A stretch of 64,000 nt of DNA. Origin: Numida meleagris. Taxonomy: Eukaryota > Chordata > Aves > Galliformes > Numididae. The notes below the pieces were generated by a model that was not told the DNA's origin, searched no databases, and saw nothing but the letters and a program-made list of their open reading frames with translations. The stretch spans positions 23,552,616 to 23,616,615 of the forward strand of contig NC_034414.1 in assembly GCF_002078875.1 (NCBI RefSeq), written 5' to 3'. Positions 1 to 11,180 of this stretch are shown here, in pieces. Position 1 is the first letter of the stretch. Every line of letters begins with the position of its first letter. Made by a program: the position numbers and the translations under genes.

Positions 1-775
1 GCTCTTTTTTTTCTTGAGTTGGAAAGGAAAAAATATCTTCCTGGGATATAGGTGTTAGACACAATAATACAAAGATACATCCACGACTGATACACCTAAA
101 GACCTTGTTCCTTCTGTACCCTAGAGTGCAACAGCTTTTGTTACATACCTAGCATTATAATAACAGATAATACACCAAGATACTGTTTCCTTTGCTGTTG
201 CAAACCTCCATTCCCATATGCTTCATAGACAATTCCTTAGTTTTCTACCTCTCCTCTCTCTCCTCCTCAAATCCTGTACTTTGATCTCCTTCAGACATTC
301 CTGCTTCTCTGGTCTCTTCTCTCCCACGTTGAAGTTCAGATTATTTTTCATAAGCTCATAAAACACACTTTCATCATTTCCCTCTGGCTTTAAGCTGAAA
401 TTCACCCTGTTATTTCTTACCGTTTTTAATCTGCCAGAGGATCATTAGTCCTGACGTGCACTACCACAGAGCTTATACTCCAAAGCAATAATCACAGCAA
501 CAGCACTCAGCTTCAGAGAGGTGTCAGTTGTTAGCAGGATAGTGCCTTCATGTTAATATCAAAAACTAAAGTCATACCAGGTGACAGAAGAAAATAGAGA
601 AGCCTTACACAAATCAGCACAAAAAATTCCCTATTCTACTGAGATTCTGGGTTAAAACAGCAAAAAGGTCAAACACCAACTTCTTCTGCAACCAAACCTA
701 TCACAACAATTCGCCATGACAATCTGACATTTGGAAACAGTGAGAAGATAAAGTTCTTCCTTCCCCCCAACATAC
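1..775 (-). other. MADD: MADD intron (partial), no exon seen
   Basis: This is AT-rich sequence after the coding exon 2 donor. I looked for the next MADD segment (continuation of the uDENN domain after GVQR) on the minus strand and did not find it, so the intron runs past the left edge. No repeat was recognised. Confidence 0.8.
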
Positions 776-1390
776 CTCTGAACGCCACGAGGAATCCCCA
801 GCTTCTTGCCCAACAGTCTCTCACTACAGCAGTCCACAAGTCTCTTGAGGGTGTACAGACACTCACGGAAGGTGGAGAAGAAAGGATAGTGACTAAGGAT
901 GCACAGAGAAGTCAGGGTGCTGTTCCGAGAACGATGGCTGCCTTTGGCCAGACGCTTACTGTGTGGTGACCGATTCACATCTGGGGTAGGCTCTGTACTT
1001 GGAGCCTGCAGTGAAGAACCACTCTCTGAACTCTCTGTGCCCACATCCTCTTGGGGTGCAGATGCATCCCCAGACTTGGTGATTTTCTGTCCCTCCCGAG
1101 CTCGATGTCCTCCTGTGCCTTCTCCTTTCTCCTTGGGTACTCGCTTCTGGAAGGAGCGGTAGAAGTTGACACAGATTCCATAGCGAATGACACCCGTATC
1201 CTTGTCTGTGAGTGTGAAGACAAAAGAAGTGTCGTCACGGAAGCTCATGCGTTTCTGCCGCACGCTCAGGCATCCTTCTGGTTGGCAGAAGAACACAACG
1301 TCAGGTGGCAGAGGAAAGTCCACATGGTCTTCTAGAGGATAACGTCGTAGCAGCTCAGGAGTCTGAGCAACACTATCACTACTTGGCTGC
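776..1390 (-). CDS. MADD: MADD coding exon 2 (uDENN region)
   Basis: The acceptor is TTTTGTAG|G at 1391/1390 and the donor is CAGAG|GTATG at 776/775. The exon is 615 bases and encodes residues 21-225. It covers the N-terminal DENN-module strand and helix region and a low-complexity Ser/Glu/Thr stretch. That stretch ([20 protein letters not shown]) is the least conserved part against human; the flanks are almost identical to the mammalian protein. Confidence 0.96.
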
Positions 1391-4300
1391 CTACAAAACA
1401 AACAAACAAAAAAAAACCAACAAGCATACATAGTTAATGTCACAAAAAAATCTTTGTTATCTCACTATTAACATGTCAGGGGCCTGCAAGCTCAGCTTTA
1501 TCTTTGGTTGTTCTCAACCCTAGCATCCAGGAAAAATGCAGCATCTCAGTCACTAGCTACAGTTCTCAATCTAGCACAAGCCCAAATACTGCAAATAGGT
1601 TAAATAAAAAAAGTCTACACCATCATTATCAAGGCCCAACAAGGAGCCACGCTGTTCAAATTTGAGTCAAAAAAGGAGTTTCGTGAGTACGTTGTTCCCA
1701 GGGGAATATTTACTGTCACGTTTCCCTGACTTTGATTTCCAAAATGAGTTTAAATGCATGGGTCAGGGAATACTTGGGTAGAAAAGACAATTTCCCTTCT
1801 CCAAATAAAGTCAGATGAATACCCAATGGATAATCAAGATGAAAAAAAATAAGAAAATGTAAGTGCGAAAACTAAGGATTTCCTAGGAAAGGACTCCAAT
1901 AAATGATGGAGTGATACGGTACAATATTACAGGTAACACTCTAGATCTTACCATAGCCCTGCAGAACGTTGTTTCAGTGCTCTTGTAAGAAGCACTCTAC
2001 AGCACCAATAGCATGCAAACCTGTGTCCCCTTGTTCCACCTATCTGACATCCCTGGAATTTATATCTTCCTATAAGAAAGACATACTGAAGACATTTGGA
2101 CTGTTTCTTGAGAGATTTCTAAGAATAAATGATCACAACATCCTGCCAAGGCAAACAAAGGAGATCCCCGAGGTAGGAGTAAAACTCCATGTCAGTCATG
2201 GAAGCAACACTACAATTTTGCCAGGTTTCACAAAAGGAAGCAGATGTAACACAAGTGTAGTAGAGCCAACACAATACTTCTAAATGATGTAGAACATGCA
2301 ATAAGCTTTAACAATTCCAGCAGAAACACGCTGTAATCACAAGCTAAAAAGTACAGGAAAAAAACAAGAATGATAATGCCTTTCCAGTAAGAATGGAGGA
2401 AGCGGATGAAAGCAAACAGAAAGAAAAACAGCAAAAATAAAGCTGCCTTCAGTCAGACAAAGAGTCAATTGACCAAGTGATTCTAGCATACAAAAAAAGA
2501 CTTTCATTTATTTGCTGAAGCACATTCAAACATTTTTTTTTCATTTTAGTAATTCTAAATTACACTGGCTTCCATTAAGTTAGCAATAGAGTTCCTAACA
2601 AGTTCCATGGACCAAAAACCTCATCCAGTAAAATTTTCATTAAAAGGTTTTAGTAAGCAAGCAAGGTGACTGTGTTTGATTATTAAGTTGAATCTGAAGT
2701 GCAAGTTACAACAAAAGCTGGGTAGTAATACACAGGCCTATTTACTACTGTGGCTCACTGAACTTTGTACAACAAATCACTAATGAAATATAAAGGAAGA
2801 CAGGCAACATTGTTTATTCCTGTTTTTCCAGCAAAAGAACACACTCTTTCAAGGCATTAACTATCCTCCTACCGCAGTTTTTCCATGAATGATACCCAAA
2901 TAATAGCTGCTGGAGGAATAATATGAGATCCAGAAAGTGAAGGAAGGAAAATGTTCCCAAAACAATCTCTTTCTGGCTTGACCCCTTTGTTATCAAGTTC
3001 TGACAATTCCTACAGTAACTAGGATTTTGTAATCATGAAACAAAAAGGGATGCAGGAACACTGGCTCCCCCATCGCTATCCTAAGGGACCTCATACAAGA
3101 CATTTTCTCACCTCAAAACTCCAGATTTGCCCATTTCAAAATATAGATAACACTTGTTCTTCCCTTATCAGAGAATTGTTAGATTAAAAACAAACAAAAC
3201 AACGACAAAAAAGACAAGTATTAATGAAATGTTTTTAATTTACAACAGAAAATCACTAGCATGAGTAGTTCTGCTTACTGTAGTCCTTTCAAACAAAAAT
3301 TTAATTAAACTAAACAAAATGTAAACATGCTTTGCTTTAGTAAGAAGACAGACTGGTAACAAATCAGAATTTATACTGCCCGAGCAGTTAAATAATGAAA
3401 TACTGTAAGAAAAGAAAATAAGAGCCCTACCATCTTTTATATATTAGTGGACACAACAAACGCATCACCTACCAAAGAAGAAATGCCAGATAATATCAGT
3501 ACTGTTCAAAGAGTCTGGTTGGCTCTAAATGGTTAAAAAAGTCAACAACAAAATACCAGTGAATATATCCAAACTCGTGTCTTTGCAGTAATATGCACTG
3601 AAGACAAAAAGACAGTTTTCTCAGACATTCAGAAGAATTACATCTCATAAAATGGAATACTTCCAAAATACGTTGATACTGATGTGCTGCGGATAACAAG
3701 ATGTAATACTAAAAGCCATGTGGACCTCCTAAGGAATCTACAGCGGAAGCTACTTCAGTCAACTCCACCTCCTGTCCTTTGCAGCCGTTGAAGCGCCTGA
3801 TGAGACAACAGCCCTCTAGGCAGCAGCAATCTAGAGACTACTGCCTACTAAAAAGCAAGAGCAGTGTGGCAGTCCAGAACTGCTGCTAGCAAATCCTTAA
3901 TTGAGAAAAGATGACACTATGAGTATCACTGGAAGAGGCAGTTACCGTTTCTTCCTTCTTTTCCTAGTCACTTTCTGACCCACATACTGAAAACTGGGTT
4001 ATTTTTCCCCACAGACAATGAGAAAATAATTAAACTATTGAATTACTGTGCCCGTAAAATAAAACAATAAAACAGTTTACTTAGGAAATTACTTGTGTCA
4101 TTTCCTCCTCTTAGTCTCAATATTGAACCCAAAGCATTTCAAAAAGAAAGTAGGTAAAGCAACAAGCTGACGTGCAAAAACCACTTATGTTTAGAAATGA
4201 AAGTACAATACACTTCGTAACGTACCCATTAAATAAAATGCCAGAAATCTACCACATAAACTTGGAAAAGAGAAAAATAACATTTGCTGAGCATCTGCAC

Positions 4301-4943
4301 ATTAGACAAAAAGCACACCAACCCCATATTTCACACACTCCTTAAGTAGATAAGCATAACATTTTATTAATTGAGAACTAATAAGACTTAAAAAAATAAA
4401 AGCATTAATGTAGTTTCTATGAGGATAAATGAGTATTAGGAGGAGAATCAGACAAGTAAGGCAAGTTTCAGACTTTTTTTTTTTAAGCTGAGTTTGCAGA
4501 TTACTCTTCAAAAGCTGGAGAGGTAACCCTCGCTAGCTTTTTACTCACGTAAGGCTTTCAGTATTTTCAGTTTGTGAACCACCCTGTTCTGATGTCAACA
4601 GAAGCAAAGACAATCAGACATACGAGCTACTAGAGAGTCATATATAAATGGGCTATTCTTAGTCACCCTCTGTAGACCTTTGAAGAAGGGGATGCAAACC
4701 ACAAGTTAAAAAGCTCTGACTGCAGTAGTATCTTTCCAAAAATGCCCTGGTCCTAGTACATGTCTCCATTCTGTACACGTTCCAGACAACAATTCCTCAG
4801 CACAAAGTATGGCCTCGTAAGTGCTATTTGTTCCCACTCTACTGCCTACACAAAAGCACAGCTGAGAATCTTCTACATTACCTGGCTCCAATGATAACAA
4901 GGTAGTCGAGCAACCGAGGGCAGCTTTTCTTTTTCTGCACCAT
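776..4943 (-). CDS. MADD: MADD (DENN/MADD Rab GEF), 5' coding part, gene continues off the left edge
   Basis: MADD (also DENN/Rab3GEP) is a large cytosolic DENN-domain protein. It activates Rab3 and Rab27 GTPases on vesicles and binds the TNF receptor death domain; this role is known from the family. Two coding exons are visible on the minus strand: 4882-4943 (residues 1-20) and 776-1390 (residues 21-225). The protein begins [20 protein letters not shown], nearly the mammalian start. It then runs into the uDENN region with [20 protein letters not shown], the [16 protein letters not shown] strand, and a Ser-rich insert at about residues 125-165. The segment [20 protein letters not shown] follows, and the piece ends at [12 protein letters not shown]. 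Splice phases agree (AG|G across the first junction; the second donor is AG|GTATG). The remaining roughly 1,400 residues lie outside the window. Identification is by recalled similarity to human MADD and is very secure. Confidence 0.96.
1391..4881 (-). other. MADD: MADD intron between coding exons 1 and 2
   Basis: A 3.5 kb AT-rich intron. An AAAC-repeat and poly-A stretch lies at about 1393-1417, next to the acceptor (it reads as a T-rich pyrimidine tract on the coding strand). I see no recognisable exon or transposon otherwise. Confidence 0.85.
4882..4943 (-). CDS. MADD: MADD coding exon 1 (start codon)
   Basis: The ATG is at 4943-4941 and the exon ends at a GTAATG donor after GGA GCC AG. 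It encodes residues 1-20 plus two bases of Arg21. The same exon continues upstream as 5'UTR to an acceptor at 5070/5071. The ATG context is ACAATGG, with a G at +4. Confidence 0.95.
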
Positions 4944-5070
4944 TGTCCTTGACCCCTTCCTATGTCATCTCAGTGAGTTCCCATTCACCGACCCAGTAGC
5001 CAGCTGTCCAGTCAGCTGCAAGCAACTGCCCGGGGAAGCAATTCACTTGGAAATGTCCAGCAAGTTCAAC
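4944..5070 (-). other. MADD: MADD 5'UTR part of the start-codon exon
   Basis: A pyrimidine-rich acceptor (TTCTTTTCTTGATTATAG|G on the minus strand) lies at 5071/5070, 127 bases before the ATG. This shows that the start-codon exon is an internal exon, so at least one non-coding exon must lie further right. Confidence 0.8.
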
Positions 5071-5782
5071 CTATAATCAAGAAAAGAAAAGAGTGTCAGA
5101 GGCACAGTCAAGAACATCAAATACACAGGTACATGCATTATTTACAACTCCTAAAAGTGTGTAGTAGGCAGTCATGACCATCCACAGTCCTCTTTCTCTT
5201 CATCAGTATAAATACACAATCTGGCACTTAACTTCCACCTTACCTTTTTTGAATTGATCATACTAATAACATACATGCTCAGATAGTCCTAACTCCAGAC
5301 TGGTGCATCCTCTCTTAAACTGCACAGATATCAGAAAGAGCATCTCCCATAAATGTGCTGAGAGAACATCTCCACCAAGACCCGGTCTCAACACAGCAAC
5401 AAAATGCAGGAGGTGAGCTGAATTACAGTCTGAGTTGCTAATGGGAACACAGGAGATTAATGGTAAATACAGGGTTATTGTCAGTGCCAGCTGATACTTC
5501 ACTTAAGTCGGAAGTAGGAGCTGCTTTCCAAAGAACATACAAGCAGCAAGTTGAGTGACTATATTTAGAGCGATATGAAAAAGACAAAAAGCCCAACTCA
5601 GAGCACACACCACATGCAGAAATACAGTAGGAGCAGAATTAGGCATTTCCTCTCCGGTTTAATGGAATGTGAAAAAATAAAAAGGAACTTCAGTGGTTTT
5701 GTTGCTCATTTTTTTATTATTATGAAATAAGGAAACTGTTTGAATGCACCCACAGAAGCAGAGAGAGATGAAATACACATGA

Positions 5783-6012
5783 GAATCATAGAATCATAGA
5801 ATGACCATGGTTGGAAAAGACCTACAAGATCATCCAGTCCAACCATCCACCTACCTACCACCAATATTTCCCACCAAACCATGTACCTCAGTACAACATC
5901 TACACGTTCCTTGAACACCTCCAGGGAAGGTGACTCCACCACCTCCCTGGGCAGCCCGTTCCAGCACCTGACCAACTCTCTCGGAGATAAAGTATTTCCT
6001 AATGTCCAGCCT
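5783..6012 (-). repeat. CR1 LINE, 5'-truncated 3' end
   Basis: On the plus strand it begins with the repeated AGAATCATAGAATCATAGAA, the reverse of the CR1 3' terminus. It continues through CATCCAGTCCAACCATCCAC, CTCCAGGGAAGGTGACTCCA and GGGCAGCCCGTTCCAGCACC to TCCTAATGTCCAGCC. It is therefore inserted on the minus strand, the same sense as MADD. Only the terminal 230 bases remain, which is the usual 5'-truncated CR1 form. No target duplication is expected for CR1. Confidence 0.93.
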
Positions 6013-8829
6013 GTTGATTCAGCAACAGAAGTAACAGAAGTACGAGAGAATCACACAAATGACCACAGACAAGCAGAAGAAGCCTATCTCTGGCAAAGAG
6101 CTATTCATGAAGCAGTTTGAGGCAGGAATGTTGCCTAGGCAAATCCCTGGGATTCCCACAGTGTCTGGGAAAGCAGCCATAACCAGCAACTAATCACAAC
6201 TGGAGAAACAACTGGAGCCAGAACTTTAGCAGCCTGGTAAACAGAGTAGCAAAGAATGGGTAATACCAAGATAAACCCGATCGGATACAAAGGATTGTAC
6301 CCTCTCAAACTTGGCTGCAGCCTACAGCAAGAATGACTGATCTCCACAGCCCCAAGCGACTGCAATCGCTGCCACCTTTTCCTGTCAGGATACAAAATTG
6401 CACATCGGGGCTGGGAAGAGCAGAAGTGCTTCCTGAAATTTGTACTAAAGTTTCTTTCACCAGCTTCACTGAATTTCCTTAGTTTTGTGTATCTTCTCTT
6501 GCTTCGCCATTTACTCTTGTTAGTCATGCCTTCTACAACAGCTACTTTCCCTCATTTTGTCATAGCAAAATCTTCTTAGCACACCTGGTATTTTACTGCA
6601 GCATTACTATTTGTTGATAATGATGCTTAATAGGCATTCAGAATTCAGTATGCACGGTTCTTTCCAATCCCACCACTGATAGCTCACTGAACTCATGAAA
6701 TAGAGGGGGAAAAAATCTTAAGTACTAGTTAGGTTCTATATTACAATGGTGTCCACAACCTACTGTTTTATTTGTATAAAAGTATAACAGATTTACTAAC
6801 GAGCCGCAAATACTTTCTTCTTCGGAGATTCTGTATCTAGAAGGGCGACGACAACAACCAAAGAGTGTTAGATCAGCATTTGCTGGATCTCACCTTCCTG
6901 CTCCCGGTTGCAGCCAGATACCACAGCTGACTCACTGAAGCCAACACAAACAGGCACTACAGCCCTGCCTCTCCCTGCATCTGCCAAAACCTTGCTTTCA
7001 GTCCAGTGCTGTCCCTTGCTTAGTGCAGGTATGAGTGCTCATGCAGTGACAAGACGAATCAGAGTGGGGAACCGATACAAATTAAAACTAACACCTTTCT
7101 TTCTTCTTCTTTGGCGAGAATGAGCACTACCCACATACTGCAGCAGTGTCAGCAACACTCAGGAATTGGTGCAAGCTGACAAAGGTGGCCAGACAGAAAG
7201 ACAGAGGCCAGAGCAGGCACTAAGCCATGGTCTTCCAGTAACTGGGGACAAAAAGTCCTTAAAACAACACTTCTATTCATTGGCACTATGCTAGTTTTCA
7301 AAATTCCCAGAACACTTTGTTTTAGGTTGTAACAGAACTTTTCATAGGAGAAGCTCTGCGGTATTCTGCAAGTTCCTCCCAGAAAGGTTCATATAAAGAC
7401 ACACAACAGGAAATGCATCACACCACAGGATGGACAGAGTAGCATGAAAAAACTGCACAAAACTCTTTATCAGACTAGAGACATCTGTGTCAGACCAATA
7501 CCCGGCACTAGTCCTCACAGACATGAATGTGGTGCCCTTGTTTCATCTACAGTTTAGAGGCTCCAGCCTTTCTGAGTGTCTTTTATTTGTAGACCCTGAC
7601 CTAGAGGAACAAAGTGAATGAATAGAGGAATTTGTCAGTGAATAATTTGAACTCCAGCTTTGACAGCCCAGACTTACACTCACCTACATGAAAGTTTTCA
7701 TGAAATTAAATACATGTTTGCTCCAAAGAATGATACGAAGACAGCAAGAGATCATTTTCCCACAAGCAGATGCAAAGCCCTGCCTTCTGAGTACTTCTTC
7801 CCCTGTTCAGGCTGGTACCAGAATGAGGCCTGTCCTCCCAGGGTCTCCAGCTTTCACCTGATACAACAACCATGCTGCACAGTTCAGCAGTAGATGGATC
7901 TTAGAATATAAATCAGCATCAGACAATACAATTTACTGACTGCATAAGTAAAGAGCACAGAGCAAGACATTAATTTGTAAGAAAAAAAGGACATTTGTGA
8001 AGGACAAAGTGAAAATTGCAGGACAGAAGCCATAGGAATTCTGGTTCACTGAAATGTTATCTTGCAAAAGACCAGATTTCAAACCATGTCCAGAAGGAAC
8101 AAAATTTTCAGTTCTAAAATGCCATTGGAACATCTTGGATTTCTATTTATACTCAGCCAAGATCTGTACCCAGATCAGATCTATAGTGAACCTTAGTATG
8201 TTGTTTACTGTAAAATCAAGATACTTCATACCAATCAAACTAAACTAGAAGCTGAAGCAGACACAAACGGGGCCAGGAGTTTCGATGCCCATTGCTCGGC
8301 TGACTTACGCTTCCTTTTGCTACGTTACGCGCCCTGAGTATGCCGAGAGAGCTGTCTTCTTGGCTCTCAGAAATAGGAGCACGGAGCTCAGGACCAGCCA
8401 ACCTCACCTGGGTGGCCAGGAACCCCATTTCGCCCATTGTAGAAGTGAAATCAACACAGTCTGAAGAACAATATGAACTATTCATGACAGTTTTTACCCA
8501 TTTTTAGACACTTCAATAATCTTTGAGGGAACTTTATCACTGAAGCTTTGGTTATTTCTTCTTCCCAGTCTTTTTCAAGTGATTCTGTGTATTTTCAACC
8601 ATTACCTCTGTTTCAGCACGTACTTTTTTTCTTGTACTAAGCTTTTAAAGAAGCAGACATGCAGTTCTCATTTCACATGAGCCATTTTACACCTTCACTG
8701 CTTAACAGCTATATTAAACACTGCTAGCGGTTTTATCCTTAAAAATATGCAATGTCCCTGGGAAACCCATTATGCTGTTTGTTCTCTATCCAGACACTAC
8801 AGAGGTCCTACAAGCACAACGAATGCAGA

Positions 8830-9942
8830 CAGAGGGCAGATGGGTCCCAATGAGATGCATCCCAGAGTCCTGAGGGAGTTGGCTGACGTGGTCACCAAGC
8901 CACACTTGATGGTAGTGGTCACGGTGTCAGGTGAAGTCCCTGGTGATTGAAAAAAAGCAATACAGTGCTCATTTAAGAAGGGTAGAAAGGATGACCCACG
9001 GAGCTACCAACATGTCAGCCTCACCTCAGTGATGGGGAAGATCACGGAGAATATCCTCCTGGAAGCTATGCTACGGCACATGGAAGAAAGAGAGGTGATA
9101 TGGGATAATTAGTATGACTTCACCAAGGGCAGGTCCTGCCTGACTAACCCTGTCACTTTTTATGATAGTGTAACTGTGTCAGTGGACAAGGGAAGAGCCA
9201 CTGATACCACCTATCTGGACAAGCGGATACAGCACAGTCCTGGGGAAAAATACTTGGGGGTACTGGTGGATGGCAAGCCGGACGTGAGCCTGCAATGTGC
9301 CATCGCAGCCCAGAAAGGCAACTGTATCCCGGGCTGTATCAAAAGCAGCATGGCCAGCAGGGCAAAGGAGGTGATCCTGCCCCTCTACTCTGAGCTGGTG
9401 TGACCTCACCTGGAGTACTGCATCCACATGCAGAATCCTCAGCTCAGGAGAGACACGGACATGTCAAAGCACGTCCAGAGGAGGGCCACAAAAATGATCC
9501 AAGGGATGGAACACCTCCCCTACATGGACAGGCTGACAGAGCTGGGGCTGTTCAGCCTGAAGAAGATAAGGCTCTGGGGAGACCTGAGAGAGGCCTTTTG
9601 GTAGGCTAGAAGAAAGAAGGGGACAGACTCTTTCCCAGAGTCTGCTGTGAGAGGACAAGGGGAAATGGTTTCAAACTAAAAGAGAGGAGATTTAGATATT
9701 GGATTTAGATTGGATATAAGGAAGAAATCCTTTACAATAAGGGTCGTGAAGCACTGGAACAGGTTGCCCAGAGAGGTGGTGGATGCCCCCTCCCTGGAGA
9801 TATTCAAGGTCAGGCTGGATGGTGCTCTGAGGAACCTGATCTAGCTGCAGGTATCCCTGTTCATTACAGGGGAGTGGGTTGGACTGGATGGCCTTTAAGG
9901 GTCCCTTCCAAATCAAAAGATTCTATGATTCTAGATTCTATG
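8830..9942 (+). repeat. CR1 LINE, degenerate ORF2 3' part with internal deletion
   Basis: The order of recognisable CR1 pieces is AGATGCATCCCAGAGTCCTG, AAGAAGGGTAGAAAGGATGA and CACCAAGGGCAGGTCCTGCC from the reverse-transcriptase half. These are followed, near 9215, directly by late-ORF2 sequence (CTTGGGGGTACTGGTGGATG, GAGGAGGGCCACAAAAATGA) and then the 3'UTR. It ends with GATTCTATGATTCTAG. Stop codons and frameshifts break the frame, and about 0.6-0.7 kb of the RT coding region is missing between the two halves (estimated from memory of the CR1 consensus). It is not capable of retrotransposition. Confidence 0.93.
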
Positions 9943-10739
9943 GACTGAGAACACCTCCTCCTTCTCCTGAACCTGATGGAAGAGATTGACAGAAGGTGGA
10001 ACAATTCCAGAGGTCAGATCTGGATGGACTTGCTATACTGGTGCAGCTGCTTCATTTTTTGTTACCATTCACCTTGCCAAGACAGCAGTGCATGACTCTT
10101 AAACAGATAGCAGCGCTTCAGCACAATTGAGAGGGAGAAAAAAAGGCATTTTCCAAGTACTGAAGACCTACCTAAAACAGGAGATGGTATATTTATCTAG
10201 CATGGGTAGCCAACAATACAGGGGTGGTTCTGCGAAACACCTTAGCAGTTAGTCCTAAGTCTAAGAAATAGCCCAGCAGTGAAAAGGATTGCAGGCATAT
10301 TCTAAAAGCACCCTCCGTGGAGGACAGCATCACCTGAGTCAGTACGAGTTCTTTACGGATAAAGCAACAGATGCATCCCAAGTGTTTCCACTTTCCACAT
10401 ATCCATAAAGACTGAAGAAAAGGATGTGCTAAACTGGATTGAAAAAGAGAACGAAGTGTGAAAACAGTTTTTGGAAATACAGAAAGACATCCTCAGAAGC
10501 TCTTCGGAAGAATGTGAATAACACACAGATTTCTTCCTTTCTTGCTGCAGAGTGATATCATCTCTTTGCCCTACTGAAAACATGCCTGACACAGTGCAGG
10601 TGCATCTTTAGTCTGCACAAGAGTATTCCAGTAAAATGGAGGCAGCTTGCATAGACAGACTTAACACAGTCGGAATTAGCTCACAAGCAGAAGTATCACA
10701 CAGCAGAGACAGGAGCCTTTCTACAGCATCACAAGACTG

Positions 10740-11180
10740 AAGCGAGCCTGGCTCAGGCTCTTGGTTGCTACGGTAACAGATTTGGCATATGCTGGCCCTT
10801 CAGCTGCTTCGCTCCTTGCTTCCCCCCCGCCCTAGCACGGGTAAAGCAGCCTGCCGCACATGTGAGACCACGCAGCCACCACATATGCGCAAGCTGCAAA
10901 AGCAGAGCCGCAGGTAATCTGATTCAGCTCAATCTCCATAGCAACCCAATCTTCGTGCCCAGATCTCGGCGTGCTGGATCTATTTATGGCACGGTGGCCG
11001 CGCTCCACCCCTTGTACCACGGCTCCTGGTGCTGCCACCAGGCCTCACCCCAGCACAAGGACCGCTGGGGTACGCTCTGACTGACCCCAGCAGCGCAGGC
11101 CCCGAGCTGGTGGCAGCGCTGTGTCCGCAATGCACTAAAAGCCTCCCCGCCAGCAAGGTTTTCCATGTGCACAAATGCTA
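10740..11180. promoter_or_regulatory. GC-enriched patch with RFX-like X-box in MADD intron (candidate enhancer or alternative promoter)
   Basis: The sequence becomes GC- and CpG-richer than the surrounding intron. At 10764-10777 it contains GTTGCTACGGTAAC, which fits the X-box half-site arrangement GTNRCY..RGYAAC bound by RFX factors. A plus-strand donor-like CCGCAG|GTAATC follows near 10913. No exon is proved. It could equally be chance GC variation. Confidence 0.35.

Noticed and set aside
1393..1417. Similar AAAC-repeat/poly-A tracts near 1393-1417 and 19423-19438 as copies of a mobile element
   Set aside because: The similarity is limited to low-complexity sequence with no shared body; likely independent simple repeats.
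6135..6527. Minus-strand open frame of 130 codons next to a CR1 fragment
   Set aside because: It matches no CR1 protein region and no other family I know; likely chance.
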